In this document: in pieces, positions 1 to 6,502 of the stretch | Position numbering within the stretch: the stretch's first letter is position 1 | How the letters are laid out: the number at the start of each line of letters is the position of its first letter | NCBI GenBank assembly: GCA_937995555.1 | Contig: CALKJX010000162.1 | Coordinates: 1 to 6,963 of the forward strand | DNA: 6,963 bases | From: an uncultured Elioraea sp. | Lineage (GTDB): Bacteria > Pseudomonadota > Alphaproteobacteria > Acetobacterales > Acetobacteraceae | Direction of reading: 5' to 3' | Position numbers and translations under genes: made by a program | The notes under the pieces: generated by a model | Databases searched by the model: none | Told to the model about the DNA's origin: nothing | Seen by the model: only the letters and a program-made list of their open reading frames with translations

Positions 1-62
1 TCGTGCTGGCGCGAGGGCCGGGCGCCTGGTCGCTCGATCGGCTGTTCGGGATCGACCGCTGA
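1..62 (+). CDS. C-terminal end of a probable DoxX-family membrane protein (5' part outside window)
   Basis: Only the last 19 complete codons and the TGA are present, in the frame that starts at base 3. The peptide ends VLARGPGAWSLDRLFGIDR. The pattern RGPG-x-WSLD followed by a hydrophobic pair is typical of the C-terminal tail of DoxX-family small integral membrane proteins, which is the reason for the call. DoxX proteins are four-helix inner-membrane proteins linked to redox and thiol-stress functions, but the membrane segments lie off the window and cannot be checked. The gene converges on the aapP stop with only 12 bases between them, leaving no room for a separate terminator. The open frame is clear, but the family rests on a short motif, and another small membrane protein is possible. 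Confidence 0.5.
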   Translation, partial: VLARGPGAWSLDRLFGIDR

Positions 63-74
63 CGGCACTGCGCC

Positions 75-875
<801 letters not shown>

Positions 876-904
876 CGTGCCTCTCCCGACTCGTTCCCTC
901 CGCC

Positions 905-2068
905 TCAGCGCCGGCGGTGGCGGTTGAACTCGGCCTCGAGATCCTGGCTGTACTTCGACATCGCGAAGCAGAACACGAAGTAGATCGCCGAGACGAACAG
1001 ATAGGCCTCGATCCCGAAGCCCTGCCAGGCGGGCTCGATGATCGAGGTCTTGGCGGTATTCAAGAGGTCGAAGATGCCGATGATCAGCACCAGCGAGGTG
1101 TCCTTGAACATGCCGATGAAGGTGTTCACCAGCGGCGGGATCACCAGCCGCAGCGCCTGCGGCAGGACGATGAAGCCGGTCTTCTGCCAGTAGGAGAGGC
1201 CGAGCGCGTCCGCCGCCTCGTACTGGCCCTTGGGCAGCGCCTGCAGCCCGCCGCGCACGACTTCGGCGAGATAGGCGGCCGCGAACAGGATGATCGCGAC
1301 CTGCGCGCGGAGCAGCTTGTCGATGTTCATGCCCTCGGGCAGGAACAGCGGGAACATCACCGAGGCCATGAACAGCAGGCTGATCAGCGGCACGCCGCGG
1401 ATCAGCTCGATGTAGACGACACAGAGCGCCTTCACCGCCGGCATCGAGGTCTGCCGCCGCCCCAGCGCGACCAGGATCGAAAGCGGGAAGGCGAGGGCGA
1501 TGCCGAAGGTCGAGAGGATCAGCGTGATCGGCAACCCGCCCCAGCGCTCCTGCTCGACGAAGCGGAGCCCGAACACCCCACCCCACATCAGCACGCCGAT
1601 CACGGTCAGCGCGGCCATCCACACCAGACCGAGCCAGCGGTTCCAGAACCGCCGCATCGCCGAGACGACGTAGAGGGCGACGAAGATCACCACGACCAGC
1701 GCAGGCCGCCACTGCTCGTCGAACGGGTAGAGCCCGAACAGGATGAAACGGTACTTCTCGCCGATCAGCGCCCAGCACGCGCCCTCGCCGCGGACCGCGC
1801 GGCAGGCCGAGGTATCGACCTGCGCGCCTGTCCCCGGCACGTCCCAGACCGCGTTGATCACGCCCCAGGAGATCAGCCCGAGCGCCCAGGAGATGACGAC
1901 ATAGGCGAGCACCAGCGTCACCGCGGTGTTCAGCCAGGACGAGAACAGGTTGGCGCGCAGCCAGCCGAGCGGGCCGACCGACAGCACCGGCGGGCGGCGC
2001 GGCTCCTCGGCCGGAACGGGCATGCCGTTCGCGCCGATGGTCGCGGACTGGGCCGGCGACGACGTCAT
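905..2068 (-). CDS. aapM: General L-amino-acid ABC transporter permease AapM
   Basis: This inner-membrane permease is one half of the AapQ-AapM translocation pore. The 387-residue length fits AapM and is much longer than the roughly 220 residues of simple HisM/GlnP permeases. A hydrophilic N-terminus is followed by a first membrane helix near 46-68. A loop then contains the Cys pair SACRAVRGEGACW (88-99), and helices follow near 122-138 and 148-168. The BPD_transp_1 core begins at about residue 178 (GGLPITLILS). The EAA loop that docks on the ATPase is at 284-307, with EAADALGLS and LPQALR at its ends, and KDTSLVLIIGIFDLL follows. Translation starts four bases after the aapQ stop. An AAGGAG sequence inside the end of aapQ, about 10 bases before the ATG, suggests translational coupling. 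I see no truncation or missing motif. Confidence 0.94.
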   Translation of the reverse strand: MTSSPAQSATIGANGMPVPAEEPRRPPVLSVGPLGWLRANLFSSWLNTAVTLVLAYVVISWALGLISWGVINAVWDVPGTGAQVDTSACRAVRGEGACWALIGEKYRFILFGLYPFDEQWRPALVVVIFVALYVVSAMRRFWNRWLGLVWMAALTVIGVLMWGGVFGLRFVEQERWGGLPITLILSTFGIALAFPLSILVALGRRQTSMPAVKALCVVYIELIRGVPLISLLFMASVMFPLFLPEGMNIDKLLRAQVAIILFAAAYLAEVVRGGLQALPKGQYEAADALGLSYWQKTGFIVLPQALRLVIPPLVNTFIGMFKDTSLVLIIGIFDLLNTAKTSIIEPAWQGFGIEAYLFVSAIYFVFCFAMSKYSQDLEAEFNRHRRR

Positions 2069-2072
2069 CGTC

Positions 2073-3278
2073 TCACCGCTCCTTCAGCGCGATCTTCGCG
2101 TTGTACCAGTTCATGAACAGGCTGATCGACAGGCTGATCGTAAGATAGACCGCCATGATGATGGCGATTCCCTCGATCGCTTGCCCCGTCTGGTTCAGCG
2201 TCGTGTTCGCGATCGAGACGATGTCCTGGTAGCCGATCGCCACCGCCAGCGAGGAGTTCTTGGTGATGTTCAGGTACTGGCTGGTCATCGGCGGGATGAT
2301 CACGCGCAACGCCTGCGGCAGGATGATCAGCCGGAGCTGCTCCCCGCGCGAGAGCCCCAAGGCGCCGGCAGCCTCCCACTGGCCGGTGTGCACCGCAAGG
2401 ATGCCGGCCCGCACGATCTCGGCGATGAAGGCCGCCGTGTAGAGGACGAGGCCGAGCAGCAGGGCTGCGAACTCCGGCGTGATCGTCGCGCCGCCCTGGA
2501 AGTTGAACCCGCGCAGCACCGGCGCGTCGATCGTGAACGGCGCGCCCATCACCACCCAGACAGCGGCCGGCAGGCCGACCAGCAGCGCGAGGCCCCACGG
2601 CCAGAGCTTCGGCCGCGTGCCGGTCGCCATCTGCTGCGCGGTGAACCGGCGTGCGAGCAGCACCGTCGCGGCGATCCCGGCGAGCAGGGCCAGCAGGGCG
2701 GCCGTGTGCGCGGGCTCCCACGCGATCCAGGGAAACTTGATGCCGCGATTCGACAGGAACACCGAACCGAACGGATTGACCGCCTGGCGCGGTCCCGGCA
2801 GGCCCTGCATGAGCGCGTACCAGAACAGCAACTGCAGCAGCAGCGGCAGGTCGCGCAGCAGCTCGACATAGATCGCGGCCAGCTTCGCCAGGAGCCAGTT
2901 CTGCGCCAGGCGCGCGATGCCGACCAGCGTGCCCAGGATGGTCGACAGCACGATGCCGATCACCGCCACGCGCAGCGTGTTCAGGATCCCGACCAGCAGC
3001 GCGCGCGCGTAGGTGTCGGCCGGGGTGTAGGGGATCATGGCCTCCGCGATCGGCAGCCCGGCCTCGCGGTTGAGGAAGCCGAAACCGGTGGCGATCCGGC
3101 GCACTTCGAGGTTGCGCATGGTGTTGGACACCAGCCACCAGACCACGAAGCCGACGAGGCCGATGATCACCATCTGCCAGACGATGCTGCGCACAGTCGG
3201 GTCGCGCCAGGAAAGACGCAGGCCGCGGCGGGGTGCCGCGCGGGCGTAGCGGGGATCGGCGATCGCGTCCTGCGGCAT
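2073..3278 (-). CDS. aapQ: General L-amino-acid ABC transporter permease AapQ
   Basis: This is the partner inner-membrane permease of AapM and the first gene of the operon present here. At 401 residues it matches the long AapQ-type architecture. Helix 1 lies near 33-50 (VWQMVIIGLVGFVVWWLV), a periplasmic stretch with NREAGLPI follows, and the transport core begins near 90 (YARALLVGILNTL). A family-typical insert has FLSNRGI at 174-180. The EAA loop is at 302-325 (EAAGALGLS to LPQALR), followed by TKNSSLAVAIGYQDI. The ATG at 3276-3278 was chosen because MPQDAIADPRYARAA reads as a normal cytoplasmic tail. The frame stays open for 52 more codons upstream, but that part is Arg-rich with no membrane or family character. 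The ribosome-binding site is weak: GGGG close to the ATG and an ACGGAG farther away. No aapJ precedes it; the next gene upstream, proA, is divergent. Confidence 0.93.
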   Translation of the reverse strand: MPQDAIADPRYARAAPRRGLRLSWRDPTVRSIVWQMVIIGLVGFVVWWLVSNTMRNLEVRRIATGFGFLNREAGLPIAEAMIPYTPADTYARALLVGILNTLRVAVIGIVLSTILGTLVGIARLAQNWLLAKLAAIYVELLRDLPLLLQLLFWYALMQGLPGPRQAVNPFGSVFLSNRGIKFPWIAWEPAHTAALLALLAGIAATVLLARRFTAQQMATGTRPKLWPWGLALLVGLPAAVWVVMGAPFTIDAPVLRGFNFQGGATITPEFAALLLGLVLYTAAFIAEIVRAGILAVHTGQWEAAGALGLSRGEQLRLIILPQALRVIIPPMTSQYLNITKNSSLAVAIGYQDIVSIANTTLNQTGQAIEGIAIIMAVYLTISLSISLFMNWYNAKIALKER

Positions 3279-3495
3279 CAGCCCCGCGCCGTGCGCTCCG
3301 TGCCGGGGAACCCGACGATCGCCACGCTCTCTATCTCCCACCCCCCTTGTCCCGCGGCACCGGCCCGAGACGCGCACCGGCCGCCTGTCGTCCGCGGCAG
3401 CGACCAGGGTGGGGCAGAGTCGTGTCGGGATCAACGGTTCTCATCGCCCGGCGCCGGCGGTTCCCGCCCCGACGGGCTTCGGCTAGGCTGCGCCG
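3279..3495. promoter_or_regulatory. Divergent intergenic region between aapQ and proA
   Basis: This 217-base region must hold the 5' control signals of both the aapQMP operon and proA. On the plus side I can point to a likely proA promoter (separate entry). On the minus side I find no convincing -35/-10 pair for aapQ; the GATAGAGAG stretch about 45-55 bases before the aapQ ATG is the only AT-richer patch. Two other structures stand out. One is the perfect 10-base palindrome CCGGCGCCGG at 3448-3457. The other is a 9-base direct repeat, GCACCGGCC, at 3357-3365 and 3374-3382, spaced 17 bases apart. The 8-mer CCGCGGCA also occurs twice, at 3352-3359 and 3392-3399. In DNA this GC-rich, short repeats can arise by chance. 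No coding frame here is credible. Confidence 0.5.
3461..3489 (+). promoter_or_regulatory. Putative proA promoter giving a leaderless transcript
   Basis: A -10-like hexamer TAGGCT (3484-3489) sits only six bases before the proA ATG. A weak -35-like TTCCCG (3461-3466) lies 17 bases upstream of it. With usual sigma-70 geometry, transcription would begin at or very near the A of the ATG, so the mRNA would have almost no 5' leader. The lack of any Shine-Dalgarno sequence before proA agrees with this. The -35 match is poor (three of six bases), so the call rests mainly on the -10 position and the missing ribosome-binding site. Confidence 0.42.
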
Positions 3496-4779
3496 ATGAA
3501 CGTCGTGACACCTCGCGTGGTCGCCGAGGCGGAGCGCCTGTTCGCCGACATGGCGTCCGCGGCGCGGTCGGCCGCGCACACGCTCGCGCGGGCAAGCGCG
3601 GCCGCCAAGGCGCGGGGACTCGAGGCTGCCGCCGCGGCGCTCCGCCGGCACGAAGCGGCGATCCTGGCCGCGAACGAGCAGGACGTGGCCGCGACCCGGG
3701 CGGTCGGCCGCCCGGCCGCCTTCCTCGACCGGCTCGCGCTGACGCCGGCGCGCGTCGAGGCGATGGCGCGCGGGGTGGAGGAGGTGGCCGGGCTGCCCGA
3801 CCCCGTGGGCCGCGTGCTCGCCGAGTGGACCCGGCCCAACGGTCTCCAGATCCGCCGGGTCGCGACCCCGCTGGGCGTGATCGGCATGATCTTCGAGAGC
3901 CGACCCAACGTCGCCGCCGATGCCGGCGCGATCGCCATCAAGTCGGGCAACGCGGTGATCCTGCGCGGCGGCTCGGAAAGCCTGGCCTCGGCGCGCGCGA
4001 TCCACGCCGCCTTCGCCGAGGGGCTGCGCGCGGCCGGCCTGCCCGAGGCCGCGGTGCAGGTCGCGCCGACCGCGGACCGCGCCTTCGTCGCGGCGATGCT
4101 GGCCGGCTCGGGCCTGATCGACGTGATCGTGCCGCGCGGCGGCAAGTCGCTGGTCGAGCGCGTGCAGGCGGAGGCGCGCGTGCCGGTGCTCGCGCACGCC
4201 GAGGGGCGCTGCCACACCTTCGTCCACGCCGCCGCCGATCTGGCCAAGGCGCGCGCGATCGTGCTGGACGCCAAGCTCCGGCGCACAGGCGTGTGCGGCG
4301 CGACCGAGACGCTGCTGGTCGATGCCGCCTGCGCGGCGACGCATCTGCCGCCGATCCTCGACGATCTCGCCGCGCGCGGCTGCGCCTTCCGGGCGGATGC
4401 GCGGGCGCGGGCGATCCGCCCCGACCTGCCGGCGGCGACCGAGGCCGATTTCGCCACGGAATGGCTCGATGCCGTGCTGAACGTCGCGGTGGTGGACGGG
4501 GTCGAGGGGGCGGTGGCGCACATCCTGCGCCACGGCTCCGAGCACACCGACGCGATCGTCACCGAGGACGGGGCGGCGGCCGACGCGTTCCTCGCCGGCA
4601 TCGACAGCGCGATCGGCATCGTCAACGCCTCGACCCAGTTCGCCGATGGCGGCGAGTTCGGCTTCGGCGCCGAGATCGGCATCGCCACGGGCCGTATCCA
4701 TGCGCGTGGCCCGGTCGGTCCGGAGCAGCTCACCACCTTCCGCTACCACGTGCTCGGGACGGGGCAGGTGCGCGGCTGA
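3496..4779 (+). CDS. proA: Glutamate-5-semialdehyde dehydrogenase (gamma-glutamyl phosphate reductase) ProA
   Basis: ProA catalyses the second step of proline synthesis from glutamate: NADPH-dependent reduction of gamma-glutamyl phosphate to glutamate-5-semialdehyde, in the cytoplasm. The 427-residue protein has normal family length and is complete. Visible motifs are PLGVIGMIFESRPNV (125-139), the IKSGNAVILRGGSE cofactor-binding stretch (148-161), AEGRCHTFV (235-243), the catalytic Cys267 in RRTGVCGATETLL, HGSEHTDAIVT (346-356) and the C-terminal GFGAEIGIATGRIHARGP with LTTFRYHVLGTGQVRG. The ATG at 3496 gives a standard N-terminal helix and has no Shine-Dalgarno sequence, consistent with a leaderless message. 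In many alphaproteobacteria proA follows obgE and proB. Here it is preceded by a divergent transporter operon instead, so glutamate 5-kinase (ProB) must be encoded elsewhere. Confidence 0.97.
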   Translation: MNVVTPRVVAEAERLFADMASAARSAAHTLARASAAAKARGLEAAAAALRRHEAAILAANEQDVAATRAVGRPAAFLDRLALTPARVEAMARGVEEVAGLPDPVGRVLAEWTRPNGLQIRRVATPLGVIGMIFESRPNVAADAGAIAIKSGNAVILRGGSESLASARAIHAAFAEGLRAAGLPEAAVQVAPTADRAFVAAMLAGSGLIDVIVPRGGKSLVERVQAEARVPVLAHAEGRCHTFVHAAADLAKARAIVLDAKLRRTGVCGATETLLVDAACAATHLPPILDDLAARGCAFRADARARAIRPDLPAATEADFATEWLDAVLNVAVVDGVEGAVAHILRHGSEHTDAIVTEDGAAADAFLAGIDSAIGIVNASTQFADGGEFGFGAEIGIATGRIHARGPVGPEQLTTFRYHVLGTGQVRG

Positions 4780-4802
4780 GGGCCACGTCCTGTGCTGCAT
4801 CG

Positions 4803-4832
4803 TTGGCGGCAGCGCCCCGGGCGCGCTAGGGT
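4803..4832 (+). promoter_or_regulatory. Putative nadD-rsfS-rlmH promoter with palindromic spacer
   Basis: A -35-like TTGGCG (4803-4808, four of six bases matching TTGACA) is followed after 18 bases by a -10-like TAGGGT (4827-4832). The -10 resembles the TAGGCT box proposed for proA. Transcription would start near 4839 and give a leader of about 28 bases before the ATG at 4867. The spacer contains the interrupted palindrome GCGCCCCGGGCGC (4812-4824, six-base arms around one C), placed where a bound regulator would block or remodel RNA polymerase. Both boxes are only partial matches. Confidence 0.4.
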
Positions 4833-4866
4833 CCGGGTTCGATCCACTCGAGGGAAGCTTGCGCCG

Positions 4867-4944
4867 ATGCGCCGCTCCGCCTTGCCTTTCCCCCCCGTCC
4901 CGATGGTCCCGCCCCTTCGTCGCCCGATGCCGGCCTGCAACTGA
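4867..4944 (+). other. 25-codon open frame upstream of nadD: leader peptide or displaced nadD N-terminus
   Basis: An ATG with AGGGAAG nine bases upstream opens a 25-codon frame (MRRSALPFPPVPMVPPLRR, then PMPACN) that ends at TGA 4942-4944. Its third codon positions are mostly G or C, like the real genes here. The peptide is Pro/Arg-rich with no signal or membrane character. It stops 13 bases before the GTG of the nadD frame, to which it is shifted by one base. A run of seven Cs (4890-4896) lies inside it. Removing one base there, or near 4930-4941, would join this start to nadD with no stop in between. It may therefore be a small leader peptide coupled to nadD, or the true NadD N-terminus split by a frameshift or sequencing error. 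Confidence 0.3.
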
Positions 4945-4957
4945 GCGCGCGCGGCGC

Positions 4958-5974
4958 GTGCAACAGAACGCGATCTCCCGCTGGGGCGACGGCCGGCGCG
5001 GCCGGATCGGCATCCTGGGCGGCAGCTTCAACCCGGCCCATGAGGGTCACCGGCACATCGCCGAGACCGCGCTCAAGCGGCTCGGACTGCGGGCGGTCTG
5101 GCTGCTGGTCAGTCCCGGCAACCCGCTGAAGTCGGACGACGGCATGGCCCCGTTCGGCGACCGCCTCGCCTCGGCCGAGGCGGTGGCCGACGGCAATGCG
5201 CGCATCGTCGCCACCGATCTGGAGGCGAGGCTGGGCACGCGCTACACGGTGGCGACGCTCGGGCTGCTGACGCGGCGGTTCCGGCGCGCCCGGCTGGTGT
5301 GGCTGATGGGCGCCGATAACCAAGTCCAGATTCCGCGCTGGCAGGGCTGGCGCCGCATCTTCCGGCTGGTGCCGATCGTCGTGTTCCCTCGCCCGGGATG
5401 GACCCGCAAGGCGTTGCACGGAACCGCAAGCCGGGCGCTGGCGCGCTGGCGGGTGCCGGCGGCACGCGCCGGCGCGCTGGCACGGATGACGCCTCCCGCC
5501 TGGCTGCTGCTGCCGGGCCGCGAGCACCCGGCGAGTGCGACCGAGATCCGGGCGGCCCGCGCCGCCGGCGACGCGCTCGCGGGCAGGCGGCCGCGGAAAC
5601 CCGCGTCCATCCGTCCTGCCGAGGGGGCGACCGACCGGCTGGTGCGGCTGATCGTCGCCAGCCTGGAGGACGACAAGGCCGAGGAGGTCGTGGTGATCGA
5701 TCTCGCCGGCAAGGCCGCTTTCGCCGACCGGATGGTGGTCGCCTCGGGCCTTGCCGGACGCCAGCTCACCGCCATGGCCGAGCACCTGATCGAGAAGCTC
5801 GAGCGCAACGGTCGGCGCAACATCCGCACCGAGGGGCTCGGCGCCTCGGACTGGGTGCTGATCGATGCCGGCGACGTGGTGGTGCACCTGTTCCGCCCCG
5901 AGGCGCGCGCCCAGTACGCGCTCGAGAAGATGTGGGGCGTGACGCTGCCCGGCGACGAGGCGCGCTTCGCCTGA
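4958..5974 (+). CDS. nadD-rsfS: NadD-RsfS fusion: nicotinate-nucleotide adenylyltransferase joined to ribosome silencing factor
   Basis: One open frame encodes two normally separate proteins, 338 residues from the GTG chosen here. Residues 16 to about 205 are NadD, which makes nicotinate adenine dinucleotide from nicotinate mononucleotide and ATP. They show the nucleotidyl-transfer motif GGSFNPAHEGH (21-31), VSPGNPLK (51-58), GADN (118-121) and the C-terminal SATEIR (193-198). The usual F-H-x-W after GADN reads IPRW here, so its histidine is replaced. Residues about 226-338 are RsfS (DUF143/Iojap), which binds ribosomal protein uL14 and blocks subunit joining in starvation. They show VASLEDDKAEEVVVIDL, MVVASG-x5-Q, the DWVLIDAGDVVVHLF strand and ALEKMWG. 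A basic, Pro-containing linker of about 20 residues joins the domains. The GTG has no Shine-Dalgarno sequence, and the frame contains no later ATG before the NadD motif. The start is uncertain, the two domains are not. Confidence 0.85.
   Translation: MQQNAISRWGDGRRGRIGILGGSFNPAHEGHRHIAETALKRLGLRAVWLLVSPGNPLKSDDGMAPFGDRLASAEAVADGNARIVATDLEARLGTRYTVATLGLLTRRFRRARLVWLMGADNQVQIPRWQGWRRIFRLVPIVVFPRPGWTRKALHGTASRALARWRVPAARAGALARMTPPAWLLLPGREHPASATEIRAARAAGDALAGRRPRKPASIRPAEGATDRLVRLIVASLEDDKAEEVVVIDLAGKAAFADRMVVASGLAGRQLTAMAEHLIEKLERNGRRNIRTEGLGASDWVLIDAGDVVVHLFRPEARAQYALEKMWGVTLPGDEARFA
5642..5974 (+). other. rsfS: RsfS (ribosome silencing factor) domain, with a possible internal GTG start
   Basis: From the GTG at 5642-5644, the RsfS part would be a 110-residue protein beginning MRLIVASLEDDKAEE, close to the length and start of free-standing RsfS. 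Independent initiation alongside the fusion is therefore conceivable. The nearest purine-rich sequence, GAGGGGG (5621-5627), is about 14 bases away, too far for a good ribosome-binding site. No stop codon separates the domain from NadD in this frame. In another frame a TGA lies at 5649-5651, overlapping this point, so a one-base change in the linker would give two overlapping genes. Confidence 0.4.
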
Positions 5975-5985
5975 TCCCGCCGAGC

Positions 5986-6438
5986 GTGGTCATCGCGGTC
6001 GGGCGCGGCCGCGGCAGCGAGGAGCAGGCGCTGTTCGACCGTTACGCCGCGCGGCTGCGACCGCCGCCGCGACTGGTAGAGATCGCCGAGGCGTACGGCA
6101 CGCCGGCCGAGGCCAAGCGGCGCGAGGCGGCGGCGATCCTCGCCGCGGTGCCCGATGGGGCGGTGCTGGTCGTGCTCGACCTCGGCGGCGTGGAGGAGAC
6201 GACCGAAGCCTTCGCACGGCGGCTCACGCGCTGGCGCGACGCCGGCAGGACCGTCGCATTCGCGATCGGCGGCGCCGAAGGGCTCGATGCCGCGGTGCTC
6301 GCGCGGGCGCAGCACGTGCTCGCCTTCGGCCGCGCCACCTGGCCGCATCTGCTGGTGCGCGCGATGCTCGCCGAGCAGCTCTTCCGCGCCGAGAGCCTGC
6401 TGCGCGGCCACCCCTACCACCGGGCGGGGCGGCCCTGA
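5986..6438 (+). CDS. rlmH: 23S rRNA (pseudouridine-1915 N3)-methyltransferase RlmH
   Basis: RlmH is a small SPOUT-family enzyme that methylates pseudouridine 1915 in helix 69 of 23S rRNA on assembled ribosomes, using S-adenosylmethionine. The 150-residue protein (E. coli has 155) shows the N-terminal strand VVIAVGRG, the VVLDLGG strand (62-68), the cofactor-binding FAIGGAEGLD (92-101) and the C-terminal knot region TWPHLLVRAMLAEQLFRA (118-135) ending GHPYHRAGRP. The start is not certain. The GTG at 5986, 11 bases after the rsfS stop, gives a protein beginning right at strand 1. A CTG overlapping that stop would add five residues (IPPS region). Neither has a good Shine-Dalgarno sequence, so coupling to upstream translation is likely. 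The nadD, rsfS, rlmH order is common in alphaproteobacteria. Confidence 0.95.
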   Translation: MVIAVGRGRGSEEQALFDRYAARLRPPPRLVEIAEAYGTPAEAKRREAAAILAAVPDGAVLVVLDLGGVEETTEAFARRLTRWRDAGRTVAFAIGGAEGLDAAVLARAQHVLAFGRATWPHLLVRAMLAEQLFRAESLLRGHPYHRAGRP

Positions 6439-6453
6439 ACGGGCCTTCCTTTC
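6431..6453 (+). terminator. Weak possible intrinsic terminator at the rlmH stop
   Basis: GGCCC, a five-base loop TGAAC containing the rlmH stop, and GGGCC form a short GC hairpin followed by TTCCTTTC. The stem is only five base pairs and the tract is not pure T, so termination would be partial at best. It does fall at the boundary between the housekeeping cluster and the ion-channel gene, where a terminator would make sense. Confidence 0.25.
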
Positions 6454-6502
6454 GCCGCGCCCGTCCCCCATCTCCCGCCGGACCAGACGCAGAGGGATCA
6501 CG

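Larger units (their letters stand above)
4780..4957 (+). promoter_or_regulatory. proA-nadD intergenic region with its own promoter and a short open frame
   Basis: These 178 bases separate proA from the nadD reading frame, a longer gap than expected within a tight operon. They contain a candidate promoter, a GC palindrome within its spacer, a ribosome-binding-like AGGGAAG and a 25-codon ATG frame, each described separately. I see no T-tract terminator after proA, so readthrough from proA is also possible. Confidence 0.5.

Noticed and set aside
63..74. Bidirectional terminator between the DoxX-like gene and aapP
   Set aside because: Only 12 bases separate the stops, with no hairpin followed by a T-tract.
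876..1778. Long N-terminal extension of AapP reaching into aapM
   Set aside because: The extra residues are the out-of-frame translation of aapM. The true start at 875 has a good ribosome-binding site.
1926..4829. A 967-codon plus-strand open frame running across aapM, aapQ and into proA
   Set aside because: It is Arg/Asp/Gly/His-rich with no domain, lies opposite clear permease genes and then out of frame within proA, and reflects the lack of stops in very GC-rich DNA.
3331..5031. A 566-codon minus-strand frame opposite proA and the start of nadD
   Set aside because: Its composition is low-complexity Arg/Gly/Asp with no recognisable domain. It covers proA, which is unambiguous on the other strand.
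5398..5985. N-terminal extension of RlmH through the nadD-rsfS region
   Set aside because: The residues are Arg/Ala/Gly-rich and out of frame with the real NadD-RsfS protein. RlmH family length fits a start near 5986.
5242..6501. Minus-strand open frame of 419 codons opposite rlmH and rsfS
   Set aside because: It is antisense to two well-recognised genes, has no motif, and is explained by base composition.
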